Origin: Solibacillus sp045640265
GTDB lineage: Bacteria; Bacillota; Bacilli; Bacillales_A; Planococcaceae
DNA length: 5,162 bases
Reading direction: 5' to 3'
NCBI GenBank assembly: GCA_045640265.1
Contig: JAZUES010000042.1
Coordinates: 1-5,162, forward strand
In this document: positions 1-5,162 of the stretch, piece after piece
How positions within the stretch are numbered: the first letter of the stretch is position 1
Layout: every line of letters begins with the position of its first letter
The notes under the pieces: model-generated
Databases searched by the model: none
Told to the model about the DNA's origin: nothing
What the model saw: the letters and a program-made list of their open reading frames with translations, nothing else
Program-made: the position numbers and the translations under genes

Positions 1-1
1 A

Positions 2-367
2 GCACTACAACATTATGAACAGTCCGCATTAGAAGGCTATGCTGATGCGATGTACAGAATGGGCATGATTTATTTTACGGGTGAGCTTGGGCAAAAACAA
101 AATGCAACATATGCACTGGAGTGGTGTTTAAAGGCTGCGGAACAATTTCATGTCGATGCTATTTTTAATGTGGCCTATTGTTATGAAATGGGTGAAGGTG
201 CTACGAAGAATGAGGAAACGGCCATTTATTACTATAAGCAAGCTTCCATGCTCGGAGATTACGAGGCAAGCAACAAATTAGCTGAAATGTATGAATCACG
301 CGATAGTGAACAAGCAAACAAATGGAGAAAAAAAGCCTTGGAACAAATAAATGGTGAGAAAATGTGA
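2..367 (+). CDS. Sel1-like repeat protein, C-terminal part (5' end cut by window)
   Basis: The reading frame is open from the first complete codon at position 2 to TGA at 365-367, so 121 C-terminal residues are visible. The first in-frame ATG (position 50) is probably internal, because the sequence before it (ALQHYEQSALEGYADA) already reads as repeat. The protein is made of Sel1-type (SLR, TPR-related) helical repeats of roughly 36 residues. They show the family pattern of small residues and aromatics, for example A-x-x-x-Y-x-x-A-x-x-G-x-x-x-A followed by a helix with a Y-E-x-G-x-G turn (CYEMGEGATKNEETA). At least two full repeats and a degenerate third are seen before a charged tail (KWRKKALEQINGEKM). 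Such repeats form alpha-solenoid scaffolds for protein-protein contact. No enzyme domain or membrane segment is visible here, and the cellular role cannot be told from this fragment. Family assignment is confident; function is unknown. Confidence 0.8.
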   Translation, partial: ALQHYEQSALEGYADAMYRMGMIYFTGELGQKQNATYALEWCLKAAEQFHVDAIFNVAYCYEMGEGATKNEETAIYYYKQASMLGDYEASNKLAEMYESRDSEQANKWRKKALEQINGEKM

Positions 368-380
368 GGTAGTGTGAATA

Positions 381-411
381 TCGGTGGGTGGGGTATTTGG
401 TCACCCACTGA
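381..411 (+). other. Stem-loop just after the Sel1-repeat gene, no T-tract
   Basis: Positions 381-391 (TCGGTGGGTGG) can pair with 401-411 (TCACCCACTGA) in an 11-bp stem that includes two G-U pairs, around a 9-base loop. It begins 14 bases after the stop codon. No run of T follows, on either strand, so it is not a standard intrinsic terminator. It may protect or mark the 3' end of the upstream mRNA. The pairing is seen directly; the role is inference. Confidence 0.4.
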
Positions 412-436
412 AACGGTTTAAAAACATTAAATTTAT

Positions 437-449
437 TCGCATGATGCGA
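437..449. repeat. Perfect 13-bp palindrome TCGCATGATGCGA
   Basis: TCGCAT (437-442) and ATGCGA (444-449) are exact inverted copies separated by one base. The one-base spacing suits a DNA dyad bound by a dimeric protein better than an RNA hairpin. It lies about 30 bases upstream of the candidate promoter at 480-508 and is GC-richer than its surroundings. No regulator can be named from the sequence. Confidence 0.35.
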
Positions 450-479
450 TTATCTACGGTAAGTGATTATTTTATATTA

Positions 480-508
480 TTTACTTTTTATGTAAAATAA
501 CTTATGAT
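480..508 (+). promoter_or_regulatory. Candidate sigma-A promoter, far upstream of hemAT
   Basis: TTTACT (480-485; 4 of 6 to TTGACA) and TATGAT (503-508; 5 of 6 to TATAAT) are separated by exactly 17 bases. This is the best -35/-10 pair found before hemAT and would start RNA near 515. In such AT-rich DNA chance matches are common. I also looked for the motility sigma-D pattern (TAAA-N15-GCCGATAT), expected for many chemotaxis genes, and found no convincing copy. Confidence 0.3.
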
Positions 509-616
509 ACTTATAAATATTTTTTAAATTAGAGCATAGGTAGAGCTTTTGATGTAGTTAATTATTAAATGCATAAAAAAGAACATTTTTCTGTCAAAAA
601 TAGACTACAAAAAAGA

Positions 617-656
617 AGATAAAGTAGTGCGAAAGCACATATTCTCCTTGTTATCT
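617..656 (+). other. Possible structured RNA element with GAAA tetraloop hairpin
   Basis: An outer stem, AGATAA (617-622) with TTATCT (651-656), encloses an inner hairpin, GTGC (627-630) with GCAC (635-638), closed by a GAAA loop. GNRA loops are characteristic of stable folded RNA. The element lies in the presumed hemAT leader. The pairing is seen; that it is a functional RNA is inference, since short stems arise by chance in AT-rich DNA. Confidence 0.25.
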
Positions 657-728
657 GTACTTCAAGTTTCATTCCGCTAAATGTTTCTTTATAATAGGAA
701 TGTTAATTAAAAATTGATAGATATTGAA

Positions 729-754
729 TTTACTACCAAAATGTGAGTAGTAAA
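729..754. repeat. 8-bp perfect inverted repeat upstream of hemAT
   Basis: TTTACTAC (729-736) and GTAGTAAA (747-754) are exact inverted copies around a 10-base spacer. It could be a hairpin in the leader RNA or an operator. It sits 118 bases before the hemAT start. Nothing in the sequence tells which role applies. Confidence 0.35.
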
Positions 755-770
755 ATATAAATAGAGACAT

Positions 771-825
771 TTTAGACGAGTAAAATTTTGTAAGGGATAA
801 ATAGTATAATTTTAGTATGTCTAAA
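771..825. repeat. Widely spaced inverted repeat TTTAGAC...GTCTAAA flanking a TATAAT box
   Basis: TTTAGAC (771-777) and GTCTAAA (819-825) are exact inverted copies 41 bases apart. They bracket the perfect -10-like hexamer TATAAT at 805-810, 62 bases upstream of the hemAT start. The -10 lacks a convincing -35 at the right distance, so any promoter here would need an activator or another sigma factor. This is a weak call. Confidence 0.2.
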
Positions 826-860
826 TTATCTAGCTTATAGAGAAAGTAATCTGAATAAAG

Positions 861-871
861 TGAGGTAGAAA
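861..871 (+). promoter_or_regulatory. Ribosome binding site of hemAT
   Basis: TGAGGT (861-866) complements the 16S rRNA tail and stands 5 bases before the ATG at 872. It supports this start, as does alignment of the N-terminus with B. subtilis HemAT, whose sequence also begins with an M-x-F-K-K pattern. Confidence 0.7.
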
Positions 872-2167
872 ATGTTCTTTAAAAAGAAAACAGAGAATAC
901 TCAAACAATACCTATGCATGATGTAAAGGTAAAACTTGATTATACAAATGGGTCATCAATAAAAAAGCAAATACAAATGCTAAATTTAACAGAAGAAGAC
1001 TTAAAATATTTAAAATTATTTAAACCATATGTGGATGAGGATATTGAACAAATTGTTGATTCTTTTTATCGTAATTTAGGAATGGAAGCAAGCTTGATTC
1101 AAATTATTAATGATCATAGCTCAGTAGATCGATTAAAAGTCACATTAAAACATCATATTTGTGAAATGTTTGATGGACAAATTGATGAAACCTACTTTAT
1201 GAAACGTAGAAAAATTGCACAAGTTCACGTGCACATTGGATTAAAAACGAAATGGTATATTGGTGCTTTTCAAAATTTATTAATAGATTTCATTCATTTA
1301 GTAAAGGCGAAGATTACAATCGATGAACAATGCTTTAATACAATCGAAGCAATTACGAAAGTTTTAAATTTCGAACAGCAAGTTGTTTTAGAAGAGTATG
1401 AAGCAGTTGTTGAGCGTATGAAAGAAAAGTTACAAGAAGAAAAACATTTTATTAGTAATTCGATTATCGAATCTTCTTCTAATTTAGCTTCCATTTCAGA
1501 GGAAACACACGCTTCATTCCAACAACTAACGGCACAGTCCGATATTATGGTTTCCTATGCCAAAAAGGCTATCAATCTTTCAGAAGTTGCGACAGAGCAA
1601 GCCAATAGTGGTAAAGTTCAAATTCGACAGCAAACCGTTAGCATGAACGCGATTCAAGATTCTGTTATTGTAATTTCAGAGGAAATTGACAAATTAGCGG
1701 AAATTTCAAAAGAGATGGAGTTAACGATGGGGATTGTAACAAATATCGCTAGCCAGACGAATTTGTTAGCATTAAATGCGGCTATAGAAGCGGCACGTGC
1801 TGGAGAAGCGGGGAAAGGCTTTGGGGTAGTTGCTGGGGAAGTTCGAAAGTTATCAGAGCAAACGAAGGAATCCACGATTAACGTAGAAGAGCTACTTCAA
1901 AATACAAATACTCGTACGACAAAACTACTTGAATCTTTAAAAGAAATTAAAGAAGCGGTTCAAATGGGAGAGCTAAGTATGAGAGGTACAGAAGAACAAT
2001 TTTCAGCTATCTTAGAATCGATGGTTGAAACGAAAGAACAAAATAATTTAGTAGAACAAGAAGTAGAACAAATTGGTGTAGTAATACTTGATCTTGGCCG
2101 TGCGTTTGATGAAGTAACGCATGCAGCTGATTCATTAGCTACTGTTTCGCAAAACTTAGAAAACTAA
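872..2167 (+). CDS. hemAT: Heme-based aerotaxis transducer HemAT (globin-coupled chemoreceptor)
   Basis: This cytoplasmic chemoreceptor binds O2 at a globin heme and relays the state to CheA/CheW to steer swimming. It has 431 residues; B. subtilis HemAT has 432. Residues about 25-185 are the sensor globin, sharing INDHSSVDRLK (79-89), HxxxGLxxKWYxGAFQ and the LNxEQQ helix with the B. subtilis protein. By that alignment the proximal heme ligand is His119 (His123 there), and Tyr66 and Thr91 match the distal-pocket Tyr70 and Thr95. Residues about 190-431 are the coiled-coil methyl-accepting signalling domain, with its conserved hairpin tip at 292-331 (TNLLALNAAIEAARAGE, then GKGFGVVAGEVRKL). ASISEETHAS (206-215) fits the B. 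subtilis-type methylation consensus. No membrane segment or signal peptide is visible, as expected for a soluble receptor. It appears monocistronic, with a long leader before it and a terminator directly after. The family assignment is firm; the ligand is inferred from conserved residues. Confidence 0.95.
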   Translation: MFFKKKTENTQTIPMHDVKVKLDYTNGSSIKKQIQMLNLTEEDLKYLKLFKPYVDEDIEQIVDSFYRNLGMEASLIQIINDHSSVDRLKVTLKHHICEMFDGQIDETYFMKRRKIAQVHVHIGLKTKWYIGAFQNLLIDFIHLVKAKITIDEQCFNTIEAITKVLNFEQQVVLEEYEAVVERMKEKLQEEKHFISNSIIESSSNLASISEETHASFQQLTAQSDIMVSYAKKAINLSEVATEQANSGKVQIRQQTVSMNAIQDSVIVISEEIDKLAEISKEMELTMGIVTNIASQTNLLALNAAIEAARAGEAGKGFGVVAGEVRKLSEQTKESTINVEELLQNTNTRTTKLLESLKEIKEAVQMGELSMRGTEEQFSAILESMVETKEQNNLVEQEVEQIGVVILDLGRAFDEVTHAADSLATVSQNLEN

Positions 2168-2174
2168 ATGCTGA

Positions 2175-2208
2175 AAAAAAGTTAGAGTATTCATGCTCTA
2201 ACTTTTTT
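2175..2208 (+). terminator. Intrinsic terminator after hemAT
   Basis: GTTAGAG (2181-2187) pairs with CTCTAAC (2196-2202). The stem extends outward through six A-T pairs (2175-2180 with 2203-2208) to 13 bp, around an 8-base loop, and ends in a T-run. It starts 8 bases after the hemAT stop. The A-run on the 5' side means it could also end transcripts from the other strand, but no gene on that strand needs it here. Confidence 0.9.
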
Positions 2209-2243
2209 GTTTTCTTTCGTTATAAATTTGTAAAATCCTTCAG

Positions 2244-2258
2244 TTCAAATCGTTTGAA
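2244..2258. promoter_or_regulatory. 15-bp perfect dyad TTCAAATCGTTTGAA over the hemY -35 (candidate operator)
   Basis: TTCAAA (2244-2249) and TTTGAA (2253-2258) are exact inverted copies separated by TCG. The left arm coincides with the proposed -35 box and the right arm lies in the spacer, so a bound dimer would block RNA polymerase. I do not match it to the remembered consensus of Fur, PerR or MntR. The symmetry is seen; the operator role is inference. Confidence 0.35.
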
Positions 2259-2271
2259 AAAGGATTATACT
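2244..2271 (+). promoter_or_regulatory. Probable sigma-A promoter of hemY
   Basis: TTCAAA (2244-2249; 4 of 6 to TTGACA) and TATACT (2266-2271; 5 of 6 to TATAAT) are 16 bases apart. Transcription would start near 2278, after the upstream in-frame ATG at 2274 and before the ATG at 2310. This agrees with the later start codon. The -35 overlaps the dyad described separately. Confidence 0.5.
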
Positions 2272-2296
2272 AAATGGTAGATAACGTGAACGAAAT

Positions 2297-2309
2297 AGGA
2301 GATGGACAG
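2297..2309 (+). promoter_or_regulatory. Ribosome binding site that decides the hemY start
   Basis: AGGAG (2297-2301) stands 8 bases before ATG 2310. It favours this start over the in-frame ATG at 2274, which has only a weaker AAAGGA upstream. The 2274 start would add 12 residues ahead of the FAD-binding strand. Confidence 0.75.
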
Positions 2310-3695
2310 ATGAAAACAGTAGTAGTTGTGGGCGGCGGAATTACGGGGCTTTGCACTATGCATTATTTAAAGCGTCAAATGACGGAAAAACAGGTTGAAG
2401 CGAGACTTGTATTAGTAGAAAAAAATAGTTATTTAGGTGGCAAAATTTATTCGGAGCATGAAGCAGGCTTTATAATGGAAACGGGCGCAGATTCAATGGT
2501 AGCACGTCATCCGAGTGTTCTAGAGCTTGTAAAGGAACTTGATTTTGAATCACAGCTTGTTTATAACGAAACGGGGATTTCTTACATTCATACGAATAAT
2601 GAACTACATGCGATTCCAGCAGGTTCAACATTTGGAATCCCAATGAGTGTGGAGTCATTACAGTCGAGCACACTTATTTCAGAAGAAGGAAAACAGCGTG
2701 CATTACAAGATTTAGAACTGCCAAATCCAAATTTCACAAAGGAAAGCTCAATTGGCACATTTTTAGAATACTTTTTAGGCGAAGAAATTGTCAAAAAACA
2801 AATTGCTCCCGTATTAGCAGGTGTCTATTCAGGGGATTTATACCAATTAAGCTTAGCTTCAACATTGCCTTATTTAGTGGATTATAAAAACAATTACGGT
2901 TCAATTATTAAGGGCTTTGAAGCAAACCGCGCACAATTTGAAAAAGCAGCAAATAAAAAATTTATTTCATTCAAAAAGGGTCTGTCAGCGATTATCGATC
3001 GTTTAGAAGAGATGTTGCCAGAAGTGGAATTCAAAAAGAATACCGAAACGAAGCAAATTAACAAGCATGGGGTGCAATATGAAGTCGTGCTACAAGATGA
3101 AACAATTTTAGCAGATATAGTCGTGCTTGCGATGCCAAATGAAACGGTGAAAAAAGTATTAAATGATACCCAGCTAGCGAAGCAGTTACAGAAATTTACG
3201 ACAGCATCAGCAATTACGATGTACGTAGGTTTTGATGTGCTTGATAGTGTCTTACCTGCAGATGGAACAGGCTTTATCGTTTCGCATAATAGCGATTTAG
3301 TATGTAATGCTTCAACATGGACAAGTCGTAAGTGGAAGCATACATCAGCTGAAGGCAATTTACTCGTACGATTATTTTACAAAAACATTAACCCACGTTA
3401 CGAAGAGCTTGCCGAGATGTCAGAGGAAGAATTGACTAAAGTAGCGTTAGAAGATATTCGTTTGAGTTTAGGTATTCAAGCAGAGCCGACCGTTGTCAAT
3501 GTAACAAAATGGATCAATCAAATGCCGCGTTATGATTTGGCACATAATGAAGCGTTAAGTGTTGTTGTAAAAGACTTAGAAGCTCGTTATCCAAATTTAC
3601 TATTAGCGGGATGCTCTTACTTTGGAGTGGGCATTGGTGCGTGTATTGAAAATGGGAAAAATACTGCACAGCAAATTATTGATCGAATTCAGTAA
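2310..3695 (+). CDS. hemY: HemY-type coproporphyrinogen III / protoporphyrinogen oxidase
   Basis: This FAD flavoenzyme uses O2 to remove six electrons from a porphyrinogen. In Firmicutes the HemY family (CgoX) makes coproporphyrin III in the coproporphyrin-dependent heme pathway. The chosen start gives 461 residues, near the 470 of B. subtilis HemY. Seen are the Rossmann dinucleotide motif GGGITG (8-13), the ribose-binding acid Glu37 in LVLVEKNSYLGGK, a central substrate-domain stretch IAPVLAGVYSGDLYQLSLAST, and the C-terminal FAD segment GVGIGACIENGK (439-450). Two family signatures differ from the remembered B. subtilis sequence: E-R-G-P-D-S reads ETGADS (57-62), and GVGIPDCI reads GVGIGACI. 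In Bacillus, hemY usually follows hemE and hemH. Here it stands alone behind its own promoter, so it could be a second copy. No membrane segment is visible. The family is confident; the exact in vivo substrate is inferred. Confidence 0.9.
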   Translation: MKTVVVVGGGITGLCTMHYLKRQMTEKQVEARLVLVEKNSYLGGKIYSEHEAGFIMETGADSMVARHPSVLELVKELDFESQLVYNETGISYIHTNNELHAIPAGSTFGIPMSVESLQSSTLISEEGKQRALQDLELPNPNFTKESSIGTFLEYFLGEEIVKKQIAPVLAGVYSGDLYQLSLASTLPYLVDYKNNYGSIIKGFEANRAQFEKAANKKFISFKKGLSAIIDRLEEMLPEVEFKKNTETKQINKHGVQYEVVLQDETILADIVVLAMPNETVKKVLNDTQLAKQLQKFTTASAITMYVGFDVLDSVLPADGTGFIVSHNSDLVCNASTWTSRKWKHTSAEGNLLVRLFYKNINPRYEELAEMSEEELTKVALEDIRLSLGIQAEPTVVNVTKWINQMPRYDLAHNEALSVVVKDLEARYPNLLLAGCSYFGVGIGACIENGKNTAQQIIDRIQ

Positions 3696-3722
3696 AGAAA
3701 TGCTTCATTCTGTTAAAGGGTA

Positions 3723-3751
3723 TTGACGTTCGTTGTAGTTAACGATATGAT
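3723..3751 (+). promoter_or_regulatory. Sigma-A promoter of the S-box/yitJ transcript
   Basis: TTGACG (3723-3728; 5 of 6) and TATGAT (3746-3751; 5 of 6) are separated by exactly 17 bases, the best promoter in the window. Transcription would start near 3758, about 25 bases before the riboswitch P1 stem, as expected for an S-box leader. Confidence 0.8.
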
Positions 3752-3780
3752 TCTTTTAATTATTTAAAAATTCATAAAAT

Positions 3781-3878
3781 TTCTTATCAAGAGAAGTTGA
3801 GGGACTGGCCCATTGAAACTTCAGCAACCAACGTAAGTCAGGTGCTAAATCCAGATGGCGTATGCCAAAAGATGAGAG
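3781..3878 (+). promoter_or_regulatory. SAM-I (S-box) riboswitch aptamer
   Basis: The class hallmarks occur in order: TTATCAAGAGAAG (3784-3796), GAGGGACTGGCCC (3799-3811), TGAAAC, CAGCAACC (3822-3829), AGGTGCTAAATCC (3840-3852) and CCAAAAGATGAGAG (3865-3878). P1 forms between 3781-3788 and 3871-3878 with G-U pairs. P2 has GAAGTT (3793-3798) against AACTTC (3817-3822). P4 is TGGC (3856-3859) against GCCA (3864-3867). The aptamer binds S-adenosylmethionine. When SAM is abundant P1 is held and the downstream terminator forms, shutting off the methionine gene that follows. Class and function are established for this family; switching here is inferred from the layout. Confidence 0.97.
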
Positions 3879-3901
3879 GGAACTTAAATTTACAAAAGGT
3901 G

Positions 3902-3934
3902 AACCTTCTTTTATTAAAAAAGAAGGTTTTTTTT
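3902..3934 (+). terminator. Riboswitch-controlled intrinsic terminator
   Basis: AACCTTCTTTT (3902-3912) pairs perfectly with AAAAGAAGGTT (3918-3928) around a 5-base loop, with a T8 tract at 3927-3934. The alternative antiterminator is probably AAAAGA (3867-3872) with TCTTTT (3907-3912), plus AGG (3877-3879) with CCT (3904-3906). That would use the 3' side of P1, so SAM binding and antitermination exclude each other. The terminator is clear; the antiterminator pairing is my inference. Confidence 0.92.
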
Positions 3935-3980
3935 ATATCTTAATAAGTCTGAAAATACAGTGAATGGTGGAGTGAGTACA

Positions 3981-5162
3981 ATGGGTGGTTTATTAGAAGA
4001 GTTAAAAACGCGCGTATTAACGGCGGACGGTGCAATTGGAACATTGTTATATTCTTATGGGCTAGATTATTGTCATGAAGAAATGAATATCATCCGCCCA
4101 GAAATTGTTGAAAAAATTCATGGTGAATATATTGCTGCCGGTGCGGACATTATCCAAACAAATACATACGGGGCTAATGCCATTAAGCTTGCTCGTTATG
4201 GCTATGAGGGGCGTGTGAAAGAATTTAATACAGCGGCTCTAGAAATTGCGAAGCGTGCAGCGACACCAGGTGGTCAATATGTGTTAGCAACAATTGGAGG
4301 AATTCGTGGCATTCGTAAAAGTGAAGCGACGTTGGAAGAAATTTTAGCTGCCTTTAAAGAACAAGCAGAAACACTGTTAGCAGGGGCGCCAGATGGCTTT
4401 TTATTAGAAACATATTATGATTTTGAAGAAATTTCTCATTGTGTGCGATTACTGCGTAACTTAACAGACTTACCGATTATTGCGCAAGTGACAATGCAAG
4501 AGCCAGGAGTACTGCAAAACGGGATGTCATTAGATGAAGCGTTACATGATTTAGAGTGTCTCGGTGCCAATATTGTCGGAAGTAACTGTCGCTTAGGCCC
4601 ATTCCATACAATTCAAGCATTTGAATCAGTAAATCTTCCGAAGACTGCATACTTATCCGCTTACCCTAATGCGTCGTTACTTGATGTAGAGGATGGGCGT
4701 GTTGTATATGAATCAGAAACAGATTATTTTGCACGAGCTGCAGTAGCATTAGTAAAGCAGGGAGTACGCCTAATTGGAGGATGCTGTGGGACGACACCGA
4801 AACATATTGCAGCGGTGAAACAGCGTTTAACGAACATATTGCCCATTGAAATGAAGGAATTAAAGCCAGGGCGTACGGAATTTGTACGTGTTGCAGAGCC
4901 ACGCAAGCAAGAGCCATTACACGAAAAGGCAAAACGTGAGCGTTCCGTTATTGTTGAACTGGATACACCCCGCCATTTAGAAATTGAACGTTTTGTAGAA
5001 GGTGCAAAAAAATTAGCAAATGCAGGCGCGGACGTTATTATGATGGCTGATAATTCGCTAGCTTCACCGCGCATTAGTAATATTGCGATGGCCGCAATTT
5101 TAAAAGAACATGGAATTCGTTCCCTACCGCACTTAACTTGCCGTGATCGTAATTTAATCGGA
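3981..5162 (+). CDS. yitJ: Bifunctional homocysteine S-methyltransferase / methylenetetrahydrofolate reductase, N-terminal part
   Basis: The frame is open for 394 codons to the window edge; B. subtilis YitJ is about 612 residues, so roughly a third is missing. Residues 1 to about 290 are a homocysteine S-methyltransferase barrel with the N-terminal ADGAIGTLLYSYG (15-27), TNTYGAN (60-66) and the three zinc cysteines Cys203 (GSNCRLGP) and Cys268-Cys269 (GGCCGTTP). From about 321 the FAD-dependent methylenetetrahydrofolate reductase domain begins, with the likely catalytic Glu326 in VIVELDTPR and the start of the folate/FAD barrel (LTCRDRNLIG at the edge). The first domain methylates homocysteine to methionine and the second makes 5-methyltetrahydrofolate. 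GGAG (3969-3972) lies 8 bases before ATG 3981; the in-frame GTG at 3972 overlaps this site and is less likely. Control is by the S-box leader 46 bases upstream. In relatives metH may follow, but that lies outside the window. Confidence 0.95.
   Translation, partial: MGGLLEELKTRVLTADGAIGTLLYSYGLDYCHEEMNIIRPEIVEKIHGEYIAAGADIIQTNTYGANAIKLARYGYEGRVKEFNTAALEIAKRAATPGGQYVLATIGGIRGIRKSEATLEEILAAFKEQAETLLAGAPDGFLLETYYDFEEISHCVRLLRNLTDLPIIAQVTMQEPGVLQNGMSLDEALHDLECLGANIVGSNCRLGPFHTIQAFESVNLPKTAYLSAYPNASLLDVEDGRVVYESETDYFARAAVALVKQGVRLIGGCCGTTPKHIAAVKQRLTNILPIEMKELKPGRTEFVRVAEPRKQEPLHEKAKRERSVIVELDTPRHLEIERFVEGAKKLANAGADVIMMADNSLASPRISNIAMAAILKEHGIRSLPHLTCRDRNLIG

Larger units (their letters stand above)
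368..871 (+). other. 504-base AT-rich intergenic region, likely hemAT leader/regulatory region
   Basis: No reading frame here has both a usable start and a ribosome binding site. The stretch holds the stem-loop at 381-411, a 13-bp palindrome at 437-449 and a candidate promoter at 480-508. It also holds a hairpin region at 617-656 with a GAAA tetraloop, and inverted repeats at 670-675/697-702, 729-736/747-754 and 771-777/819-825. Further perfect TATAAT hexamers lie at 690-695 and 805-810, but neither has a good -35 partner at 16-18 bases. If transcription starts near 515, hemAT would carry a leader of about 350 bases. I do not recognise a known riboswitch class; in particular no c-di-GMP-I or S-box core is present. 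Confidence 0.55.

Noticed and set aside
201..404. 67-codon - strand frame over the Sel1-repeat gene end
   Set aside because: It overlaps clear Sel1 repeats and shows no protein-like motif.
530..546. TAGAGC repeated directly with an 11-base period
   Set aside because: There are only two six-base copies, which is too short to separate from chance.
569..622. Short frame of 17 codons in the gap before hemAT
   Set aside because: It has no ribosome binding site before its ATG, and its lysine-rich composition is what AT-rich noise gives.
750..871. Sigma-D (motility) promoter before hemAT
   Set aside because: Several TAAA boxes exist, but none has a GCCGATAT-like -10 about 15 bases downstream.
368..871. 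c-di-GMP or other known riboswitch before the chemoreceptor
   Set aside because: A GAAA tetraloop is present, but the conserved core sequences of known classes are not.
2894..3358. 154-codon open frame on the - strand inside hemY
   Set aside because: It is antisense to a well-supported gene, rich in Ser/Cys/Phe as expected from reading an AT-rich gene backwards, and has no recognisable motif.
4666..5074. Two overlapping - strand open frames inside yitJ
   Set aside because: The + strand frame there carries the zinc cysteines and the reductase domain start, so these are shadows.
1..5162. CRISPR array, insertion sequence, tRNA/rRNA gene, toxin-antitoxin or defence cassette
   Set aside because: No spaced repeats, transposase motifs, cloverleaf or rRNA-like stretches, or paired small genes were found.

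Overview
The window is AT-rich, with strong Shine-Dalgarno sites, sigma-A-type promoters, an S-box (SAM-I) riboswitch and proteins closest to those remembered from Bacillus subtilis. It therefore most likely comes from a Bacillales chromosome, perhaps a Planococcaceae-type organism such as Lysinibacillus or Solibacillus. That genus-level guess is low confidence and rests on recall, not a search. All convincing genes are on the + strand.

Layout: (1) positions 2-367, the 3' end of a Sel1-repeat protein gene, followed by a strong stem-loop without a T-tract. (2) About 500 bases without a credible gene (368-871), very AT-rich, holding one plausible promoter and several inverted repeats. It is probably a long leader or regulatory region for the next gene. 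(3) 872-2167, a soluble globin-coupled chemoreceptor (HemAT) with its heme ligands intact, closed by a clear intrinsic terminator. (4) 2310-3695, a HemY-type FAD-dependent coproporphyrinogen III/protoporphyrinogen oxidase with its own promoter. A 15-bp perfect dyad overlaps that promoter's -35 element. (5) 3723-3934, a sigma-A promoter, an S-box aptamer and its terminator. (6) 3981 to the window edge, the first 394 codons of a YitJ-type bifunctional homocysteine S-methyltransferase/methylenetetrahydrofolate reductase.

Functionally, the window joins a heme-using aerotaxis sensor, a late heme-biosynthesis enzyme and a methionine-synthesis gene. These appear to be three separate transcription units, although no terminator is visible between hemY and the S-box leader. 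Most of the content is recognisable core biology. I see no CRISPR array, insertion sequence, defence cassette or clear new system. The least explained stretches are the 504-base region before hemAT, the dyad in front of hemY, and the altered signature residues of the HemY protein.
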